Origin: Roseibacillus sp.
Lineage (GTDB): Bacteria > Verrucomicrobiota > Verrucomicrobiia > Verrucomicrobiales > Akkermansiaceae
Direction of reading: 5' to 3'
NCBI GenBank assembly: GCA_002729275.1
Contig: PBTP01000034.1
Coordinates: forward strand, 51,250-64,489
DNA: 13,240 nt
Shown here: in pieces, positions 6,318 through 13,240 of the stretch
Layout of the letters: every line of letters starts with the position of its first letter
Position numbering within the stretch: the stretch's first letter is position 1
The notes under the pieces: generated by a model
Seen by the model: the letters and a program-made list of their open reading frames with translations, nothing else
Databases searched by the model: none
Told to the model about the DNA's origin: nothing
Position numbers and translations under genes: made by a program

Positions 6318-9254
6318 GGGCGTTTCTGTGGAAATCCCGTGATGTTTTGCAAGTGCTAAGACCGCTTCAGAGATTTCATCGTTAAGCTGAAGGAGGGAGG
6401 GTATTTCCTGCGCCAGAGAGGCCTTCACTGCGTCCTCCTTCCGTGGAGGCAGTGGCGCATGACGTCCCAGGGATTGATCGACAACGGGCGGATTCGTCCA
6501 AATCTTAATGAGCCTCAGTGCTTCCATACGCTCATGAAGGGGCATTTTCGTATTGGCCGAAAAGCGGAGGAGGCGGGAGGCGTTCTGTTCTCCACCAGTT
6601 CGGAAGGCGCTATGCAGAATCCTCCTCAGAATGATACGAGAGAGAGGACGGCCCTGCTGGCCTGGGGCATACTCGTCTAGCAATGCTGCTACTGCGGGGC
6701 GGGATTGCTCCACGGGTAGATCGTGAACTGCCCTGATAGCTTCGTCTGCAATATCGCTTTCTTCGTCAAAAAAGAAATGAATGAGGTTTGGGGAGAGTAA
6801 ACGTCTGAGTGCCAGGACAGAGGCTCTCCGGATGGATTTGCTCGGGTGTCTGGATAAGGCCGCGAGCTCAGCCTCGTTACCTGCTCCAGCCAGTGCCATG
6901 ACCCCGGCGTGACGGAGGTAGGGATCCTTGTCCCCGTTTTCGGCCAGAAGCAGGAGAGCAGGGTTGAAAGCTGCTCTTGCCCGAAGGCGAGCGAGAGAGA
7001 TCGCAGCGAAGGCGCGGACACGGGAAGAGGGATCCTGTAAGGAGTTGATCAGGCGTCCAGGGTCCTTGAGGGGGGCCTCTCCGAGGGCGCGGGCCGCTTG
7101 GGCGCGAAGCTCTTCTTCTGGATTTGCGAGAAGCTCCACTAAACGGTCGGTCGAAGCAATGGATCCAAGGCGGCGCGCGCGAATCCAGAGACCCCATGTG
7201 CCGTGGAGGGCGAGATCGAGGCTTTCCCGCTGTCGGGTTGCATTGATAAAGTAGGGGACCGCTTCGGGGCGGTTCGCGAGGGCTAGCTGGGCCCGGAGTC
7301 GGACGCGAAAATCGCGGTGTTTCATCAGCTCAAAAAGCTTAATGGGTGGAAGCTTCATAATGCCGTCCCTTGAAAGCAGGCCGGCTACTCCAGCCTCTTC
7401 CGGAGGGGTTGGGTCCGGCTCAGACATAAGAGTGAAAATTCTCCCGTCACGCTCTGTATTATTTTTCCCAATGATGTCGCAGACGTAGAGTCGCCCATCA
7501 TTGCCAAAAGCAAGGTCGGTTGCCCTCGTCCCCCAGATCACCTTTTGGTGACGTTTCAGTCTCATCCCGGCGCCCTCCGGTTGTAGCTGAAAAGACCAGA
7601 TTCCAGAGCCTCTCGGATCAGGATTGTTATCGCACAGGAGGAATGAATTTAGAGCGCGATCAGGAAATCCTGTCCCCGGATAGTACGCCAGCCCTGCGGG
7701 ATTGACAGGGAGGAGGCCCACGGGTGGTAGAAGAAAGGCGGGTTGTTCCTCGTGGTGGACATCCCATTGGCGCTCCTGCATCCACTGATTCAGGGGGCGC
7801 TGTGGATAGCCGATCTCCCGGTGAAAGGTATGAAGGTTCTGATGGCCCGTGCGCCACCCGCTATCTGCCCCATCCATGATGTATACGATTCGGGCTTTGT
7901 CCCCCTGGCCAGAATCGCTATCGACGGTCACAGGATTGCCCCTTCGATCGAAGGTGACTCCCTGAGGGGCTCTCAACCCAGTATGAACTACTTCAAAGTG
8001 CGACCCATCTGGATCGAACCGGTAAACCACACCCTGATCATTATAAGAGTAATTGCGGCCTTCCTGTGTGGAGACATTCAAGGCTCGGTCTCCAACGGTT
8101 CCGTAAAGTCGCCCATCCGGGCCAAGTGAAAAGCCATTGAGATCATGTCCTGCCAGTGAAATTCTTGGCCCAAACCCTGAGAATATTTTCCTGCGCTCAT
8201 CAGCCTCTCCATCATCGTTCGTGTCTCTCAAGGACCAGATATGAGGAATACAGGCAAAATAAATTCTGTCTGCAAGAGGGAGGACGCCGCCTGCTGTCCC
8301 ATCGAGGATATCATCAAACCCATCAGCGTAGATTGTGTTTCGATCGGCGATACCATCTTTGTCGGTGTCCTTCAGGAGCAAGATTCTGTCGGATCGTTCA
8401 CTCATTTTTGAGATAGGATACCGGTGGTTCCATTTTTGGTGCAGAACCCCTCTGTCTTTCACTGTCAGGGCGGCGATATCGTCGTGCAGCCAGTAGGGGT
8501 GGTCCCGAGTGTCAGGAACGCAGTGTCCAGAACGGTGTGTTTCCGTCACGAGAAGGTTTCCGTCCCTGTCGATGGAGAGCGCATTGGGGGAGTGAAGGCC
8601 GTGCTCTTCATGAGTAGCAAACATTTTAAGGCTGCTATTTTTGGGGATCTGTAATCCTGGAATCATGGAGCTGCTGCTGAGCCCTGGAATCAAGGGGAGG
8701 CCATTCCTGGTGGCGGGAGGAAATGGTGGCTCTGCTCGATCGCTGAACAGGATATGGTCAACTAGGATGTAGCCGTGCTTACGGGTCGAGGCATCTACGA
8801 GCCTAATGATGGCCCTCTTTCCTATTAGAGAGCTAACATCCCAAGTTCTCGGGAGCATATTGTGGTCGGCTCGTCCGATGGCCTCCTTCATGATCCTCTG
8901 ATCTACCAACAACTGAATAGAGGTAAGTCCCTTCAGGCTTCCGCCCCCGATGAGAAAGCTGATATAGGGTTGCCGAATAGTGAATGAGGGCGAGGTGAGC
9001 GAGCCCATTCCTTTCGGTCCCTGAGCGAATGAGTTTGCAAAGAATTCTCCTGCGAACCCGGTGATCTCCCCGGGTTGATTTCCGCCCTCCCCGCAAGAGG
9101 GTGATTCTCCGAAGGCGTTACCGGTCTTGCGCCATGCTCCGAAACTTTCCTTTTCGAAGTCCTCAAAGAGGCTTTGCTCTAACGCAAAAACTCCTGTGAG
9201 AGAGATTAAAAAGAGGATGAGAGATAGGATGGCCATCGGGGTTGGGAGGCGCAC
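6315..9254 (-). CDS. Secreted beta-propeller/HEAT-repeat protein of the PVC membrane-bound dehydrogenase type, without heme motif
   Basis: 979 residues with a signal peptide (hydrophobic core about 8-24, likely cleavage after VFA at 22-24). Residues 28-172 form a beta-sandwich, carbohydrate-binding-like module: FEDFEKESFGAWRKTG, GSLTSPSFTI, YISFLIGGG, WDVSSLIGK and a closing HGYILVDHILFSD. This pattern also occurs beside GH32 enzymes in PVC bacteria. Residues about 200-610 resemble the propeller of PVC putative membrane-bound dehydrogenases: SPNALSIDRDGNLLVTE, GLRAPQGVTFDRRGN, DLAFGNDGRLYVCD. Two DxDxDG-type loops, at 296-304 and 344-352, could bind calcium. Residues about 635-910 are tandem HEAT repeats, for example 700-727, 730-757 and 793-819. 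Relatives often end in a c-type cytochrome, but no CxxCH occurs here. It likely acts in the periplasm or outside; the substrate is unknown. The GTG start at 9254, two bases after the ligA stop, keeps Arg2 for the signal peptide; ATG at 9236 (Met7) is the alternative. Confidence 0.85.
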   Translation of the reverse strand: MRLPTPMAILSLILFLISLTGVFALEQSLFEDFEKESFGAWRKTGNAFGESPSCGEGGNQPGEITGFAGEFFANSFAQGPKGMGSLTSPSFTIRQPYISFLIGGGSLKGLTSIQLLVDQRIMKEAIGRADHNMLPRTWDVSSLIGKRAIIRLVDASTRKHGYILVDHILFSDRAEPPFPPATRNGLPLIPGLSSSSMIPGLQIPKNSSLKMFATHEEHGLHSPNALSIDRDGNLLVTETHRSGHCVPDTRDHPYWLHDDIAALTVKDRGVLHQKWNHRYPISKMSERSDRILLLKDTDKDGIADRNTIYADGFDDILDGTAGGVLPLADRIYFACIPHIWSLRDTNDDGEADERRKIFSGFGPRISLAGHDLNGFSLGPDGRLYGTVGDRALNVSTQEGRNYSYNDQGVVYRFDPDGSHFEVVHTGLRAPQGVTFDRRGNPVTVDSDSGQGDKARIVYIMDGADSGWRTGHQNLHTFHREIGYPQRPLNQWMQERQWDVHHEEQPAFLLPPVGLLPVNPAGLAYYPGTGFPDRALNSFLLCDNNPDPRGSGIWSFQLQPEGAGMRLKRHQKVIWGTRATDLAFGNDGRLYVCDIIGKNNTERDGRIFTLMSEPDPTPPEEAGVAGLLSRDGIMKLPPIKLFELMKHRDFRVRLRAQLALANRPEAVPYFINATRQRESLDLALHGTWGLWIRARRLGSIASTDRLVELLANPEEELRAQAARALGEAPLKDPGRLINSLQDPSSRVRAFAAISLARLRARAAFNPALLLLAENGDKDPYLRHAGVMALAGAGNEAELAALSRHPSKSIRRASVLALRRLLSPNLIHFFFDEESDIADEAIRAVHDLPVEQSRPAVAALLDEYAPGQQGRPLSRIILRRILHSAFRTGGEQNASRLLRFSANTKMPLHERMEALRLIKIWTNPPVVDQSLGRHAPLPPRKEDAVKASLAQEIPSLLQLNDEISEAVLALAKHHGISTETP

Positions 9255-9256
9255 TC

Positions 9257-11533
<2,277 letters not shown>

Positions 11534-11591
11534 TCATCCAGTGGGGAAACTCCAAACGCAAGATGGAAGGGTCTTCACGTTTAGACGGTTT

Positions 11592-11990
11592 TCAACACGC
11601 TGGCCGCCATAGCGCCTTGCATATCAGGGCGCCAGTCAAGGCCCCGAGAAGATCTGCACCCCAATCCCCAAGGTCGTTGCCTGAACGGCTTGGGATCCAG
11701 GATTGATGCCATTCGTCAAGTGCTCCGATTGTAGCAAGGGTGATCACGACGACAAGGAAGTTGCGCCGCCATGAGGAGCTTCCGCGGAGATGCAGCGCGA
11801 TTGAAAACAGGAAAGCCCCAACGAGAAAATAGGCAAAGTGAAGAACCTTGTCGAAACCGGGCAGATCAAGGTTGGCCATTTCGGGAGCCGGCCGTTCTGA
11901 AAGGATCCACAGGATGAGGGCCCAGCATACGAAGGCAGAGAGCCAAACGCTACTGTTCCTGAAAGGAGAGAGGCATCTGGCGACAGGCAT
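11592..11990 (-). CDS. VanZ family membrane protein
   Basis: 132 residues with four predicted membrane helices, at about 15-30, 48-66, 75-91 and 108-126. The family signature is clear: DKVLHFAYF (47-55), DEWHQSWIPSR (92-102) and DLGDWGADLLGALTG (106-120), corresponding to VanZ D-K-x-x-H-F, D-E-x-x-Q and R-x-x-x-x-D-x-x-A/D patterns. VanZ-like proteins are small inner-membrane proteins of uncertain biochemical role. The founding member gives low-level teicoplanin resistance, but most chromosomal homologues have no shown link to resistance, and none is implied here. The ATG at 11990 overlaps the antitoxin TGA by one base (TGATG), so translation is probably coupled. It is the last gene before the 85-base gap to ligA. 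Confidence 0.9.
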   Translation of the reverse strand: MPVARCLSPFRNSSVWLSAFVCWALILWILSERPAPEMANLDLPGFDKVLHFAYFLVGAFLFSIALHLRGSSSWRRNFLVVVITLATIGALDEWHQSWIPSRSGNDLGDWGADLLGALTGALICKALWRPAC

Positions 11991-12268
11991 CAGCGGTCGT
12001 CACCGCGCTGTTCAACCTCCAATCGCTCGGCGAGCCATTGTTTCATCATGGATTGATAATTGAGGAATCGCTCTCTCGCAATCCGCTTGATTCTAGAAAG
12101 CATCCTTGGGTCGAACCGCAGAGTGATTGTCGTTGATTCGCGGCTGTCCGGGACGTGCTCGGAGGCTTTCATCAAAGGAGGCATCAGTTCATGTTCTTTC
12201 CAGAACTGAGACTCTTCAGCTTCACTTGCAAAATCTGGGATTTCACCCCATGTAGAAATGGATTTCAT
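11990..12268 (-). CDS. CopG/BrnA-like antitoxin
   Basis: 92 residues. The N-terminal half holds the acidic, aromatic stretch WGEIPDFASEAEESQFWKEHE (7-27), typical of CopG-type antitoxins paired with BrnT-like toxins. This part is expected to wrap around the toxin. The C-terminal half is a ribbon-helix-helix DNA-binding unit: strand TTITLRF (46-52), helix A about 54-67 and helix B about 70-84. In such systems the antitoxin neutralises the toxin and, as a dimer or in the toxin complex, represses its own promoter. The ATG is 3 bases after the toxin stop (TAG GGT ATG), with a weak AGGG just before it. Toxin-first order matches the BrnT-BrnA arrangement. Its stop overlaps the start of the vanZ gene. 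Confidence 0.82.
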   Translation of the reverse strand: MKSISTWGEIPDFASEAEESQFWKEHELMPPLMKASEHVPDSRESTTITLRFDPRMLSRIKRIARERFLNYQSMMKQWLAERLEVEQRGDDR

Positions 12269-12271
12269 ACC

Positions 12272-12559
12272 CTACTTGTATTGAGCATATTTCCGGTCGT
12301 AATACTTTCGCTCTCCCTCAGTGAGATCCCTTACTGCCACAACGCGCGCCTTCTTGCCGTCGGTCCAGAAGCAGAGGAAGAGGTAGCGGTCCTCGACAGT
12401 ACGGCCGAGAGCATAATAGCGAGTCTCTCCGTCGCTGCGGTCTCGATCAGGGAGGAACCTGACCGAAAAAGGGTCTTCGAGGGCCTCTTCGATCTCACGG
12501 GGTTTGATGTCCTTTAGATCGAAGTGAACGTCCAGCAGGTCGAGTTCCATCCTTGCCAC
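12272..12559 (-). CDS. BrnT-like type II toxin
   Basis: 95 residues, small and charged. The pattern is that of BrnT-family toxins, RelE-fold ribonucleases thought to inhibit translation. It has an N-terminal helix REIEEALEDP (21-30), then GETRYYALGRTVEDRYLFLCF (44-64, the GE-x-RY-x-x-x-GR-T region), then RVVAVRDLTEGERKYYDRK (72-90, the RVI-x-AR-x-x-x-x-ER-x-x-Y region). The usual BrnT KHGV-type motif near the start of the first helix is not present; DIKP (17-20) is in its place, so the protein is a divergent relative. The reading frame allows GTG at 12559 (MARMELD) or ATG at 12550; the ATG may be the real start. Neither has a properly spaced Shine-Dalgarno. The antitoxin follows 3 bases after the stop. 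Confidence 0.78.
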   Translation of the reverse strand: MARMELDLLDVHFDLKDIKPREIEEALEDPFSVRFLPDRDRSDGETRYYALGRTVEDRYLFLCFWTDGKKARVVAVRDLTEGERKYYDRKYAQYK

Positions 12560-12595
12560 AAGGCTAAGGTAGGGGGATCCGGTTTCACAATGAAA
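12551..12595 (-). promoter_or_regulatory. Possible operator: two short inverted repeats at the toxin-antitoxin start
   Basis: Two inverted repeats with 5-base arms and 3-base spacers lie just upstream of, and overlapping, the toxin start: CCTTG-CCA-CAAGG (12551-12563) and TTTCA-CAA-TGAAA (12583-12595). Their centres are 32 bases apart, about three helical turns. Ribbon-helix-helix antitoxins commonly autorepress through short palindromes at this position. The two arm sequences differ, so they need not bind the same protein. I found no good -35/-10 pair here. Confidence 0.28.
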
Positions 12596-12665
12596 TAAGC
12601 GGGAACTAAAAATGGAAGGGCCAGATGATGGGGTGAGACAGCGTTCTTTTTGGAGAGATCAGGCT

Positions 12666-12695
12666 AAAGAATCCCCGGAAACAGGCCGGAGGGAT
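12666..12695 (-). terminator. Possible intrinsic terminator downstream of the DUF4340-like gene
   Basis: Read on the minus strand, ATCCC plus CGG pairs with CCG plus GGGAT around a 7-base loop. That is 8 base pairs with a 2-base bulge, followed directly by TCTTT. It lies about 145 bases past the DUF4340-like stop and about 105 bases before the toxin start, a sensible place to end the upstream transcript. The T-tail is short and the stem imperfect. Confidence 0.35.
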
Positions 12696-12784
12696 GTGGC
12701 TGCGGCAAAGGATTGCAGGTGATCGGGGAAGAACCTCTCTCCAAATATTCGATGGAAGAGGCGAAAGGTTGGTTACATCCATAT

Positions 12785-12811
12785 CCAGCCTACGGTTGTT
12801 ACCGTAGCTGG
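12785..12811 (-). terminator. Strong stem-loop 3' of the DUF4340-like gene
   Basis: CTACGGT (12790-12796) and ACCGTAG (12801-12807) form a perfect 7-bp stem with a TGTT loop. CCAG (12785-12788) and CTGG (12808-12811) add four pairs beyond a single bulged C. This is the strongest hairpin seen in the gap. It starts 27 bases after the DUF4340-like stop. No T-run follows on either strand, so it may be a U-less terminator or a 3'-end stabiliser of the mRNA. The remaining sequence of the 278-base gap (12560-12837) shows no convincing gene. Confidence 0.45.
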
Positions 12812-12837
12812 CAGCATGAGGGTTGCTCCCAACTGGA

Positions 12838-13240
12838 TCAAGGCTCTGAGGTATCCAGGAGAGTTTCTTTCAAGGTGGCGTATCGCTCGGACCCGATGAC
12901 GAAGTAGTTGGGATTTCCAGCTACTTTCCCATAGAATATGCGATTTCTGGGCGAAGAGCTGGCAGCTGCGAGTTCAAATGAGGACTCGCGGAACCCCTTT
13001 AGCTCGCCGCCTTCATCAAGCTCCCGAAAGACTGCAGTCAGGCGAAAGCTGGGAGAGCGTAGGGCGCGTGCGGCGGCGAGACTCGTGGGGCGCAACCATT
13101 GCTCAACGCGCATCTCCTCCATGAACTTAAGGAGTTGATTGGCGCGATTTTTGTTTAGCTTAGAGGTTACGTCTTCATCGTATTGCCGGGCGCTCCATTC
13201 CTCTGACAGAAATTTATATTTGAGCGTCAAGGCGGGATCT
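12838..13240 (-). CDS. DUF4340-like protein, C-terminal part (5' end outside window)
   Basis: The frame is open to the right edge of the window and stops at TGA 12838-12840. The earliest internal start candidate is a TTG at 13230, but the frame continues upstream as ...DPAL before it, so the gene very probably begins outside. The visible ~134 residues follow the repeating pattern of DUF4340. First comes a basic segment with a helix on the theme 'N-x-x-x-x-LLKFMEEMRVEQWL', then a short Ala-rich piece leading to SPSFRLTAVFRE. Next is FELAAASSSPRNRIFYGKVAGNPNYFVI, a strand pair like the family's 'G-x-x-x-x-x-x-x-YarveG-x-x-vylv' unit, and finally a helix ERYATLKETLLD. DUF4340 proteins are often envelope-located and, in PVC bacteria, sit beside gliding-type ABC transporter genes. 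Such genes would be expected to the right of the window. The family call is by pattern only. Confidence 0.58.
   Translation of the reverse strand, partial: DPALTLKYKFLSEEWSARQYDEDVTSKLNKNRANQLLKFMEEMRVEQWLRPTSLAAARALRSPSFRLTAVFRELDEGGELKGFRESSFELAAASSSPRNRIFYGKVAGNPNYFVIGSERYATLKETLLDTSEP

Noticed and set aside
6315..9254. c-type cytochrome domain in the propeller protein
   Set aside because: Every cysteine was inspected; none falls in a CxxCH arrangement.
11592..11990. VanZ homologue as an antibiotic resistance gene
   Set aside because: No vanHAX, vanS/R or other resistance genes are nearby. VanZ-fold proteins are widespread housekeeping membrane proteins.
12713..12907. Plus-strand frame of 64 codons in the gap right of the toxin gene
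   Set aside because: It crosses the strong stem-loop and runs into the opposite-strand DUF4340-like gene. It has no Shine-Dalgarno and no recognisable motif.

Overview
The window looks like ordinary chromosomal DNA from a member of the PVC superphylum, most likely a verrucomicrobium (Opitutae-like). This rests on gene content, not on any 16S or marker comparison. The clues are a large secreted beta-propeller/HEAT-repeat protein of the type expanded in Planctomycetes and Verrucomicrobia, a DUF6941-like small protein, a DUF4340-like protein, a GH75-like domain protein and moderate GC content. Start codons are mixed (ATG, GTG) and most genes lack a well-placed Shine-Dalgarno sequence. No tRNA, rRNA, CRISPR array, insertion sequence or phage gene was seen.

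Layout, left half (+ strand): the 3' end of a DUF6941-like gene (1-309), a short-chain dehydrogenase/reductase (330-1151) and a membrane-anchored protein with a C-terminal GH75 (chitosanase-like) domain (1164-2519) are closely packed and probably co-transcribed. After a 164-base leader with possible regulatory structure comes a 1174-residue bifunctional proline dehydrogenase / glutamate-semialdehyde dehydrogenase of the PutA type (2684-6208). It oxidises proline to glutamate in two coupled steps.

Layout, right half (- strand, read right to left): the C-terminal part of a DUF4340-like protein cut by the window edge (12838-13240); a 278-base gap with two stem-loops and two short inverted repeats; a BrnT-like toxin (12272-12559) and CopG/BrnA-like antitoxin (11990-12268); a VanZ-family membrane protein overlapping the antitoxin by one base (11592-11990); NAD-dependent DNA ligase LigA with an unusual charged insertion (9257-11506); and, two bases after ligA, the secreted propeller/HEAT protein (6315-9254). 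The two halves converge at about 6209-6314.

The proteins are functionally diverse: proline catabolism, DNA replication/repair, a toxin-antitoxin pair, possible polysaccharide-related surface proteins. I see no single new multi-gene system. The most interesting points are the GH75-like protein, the heme-less propeller protein, the LigA insertion, the divergent toxin-antitoxin pair coupled to a vanZ gene, and the putA leader.
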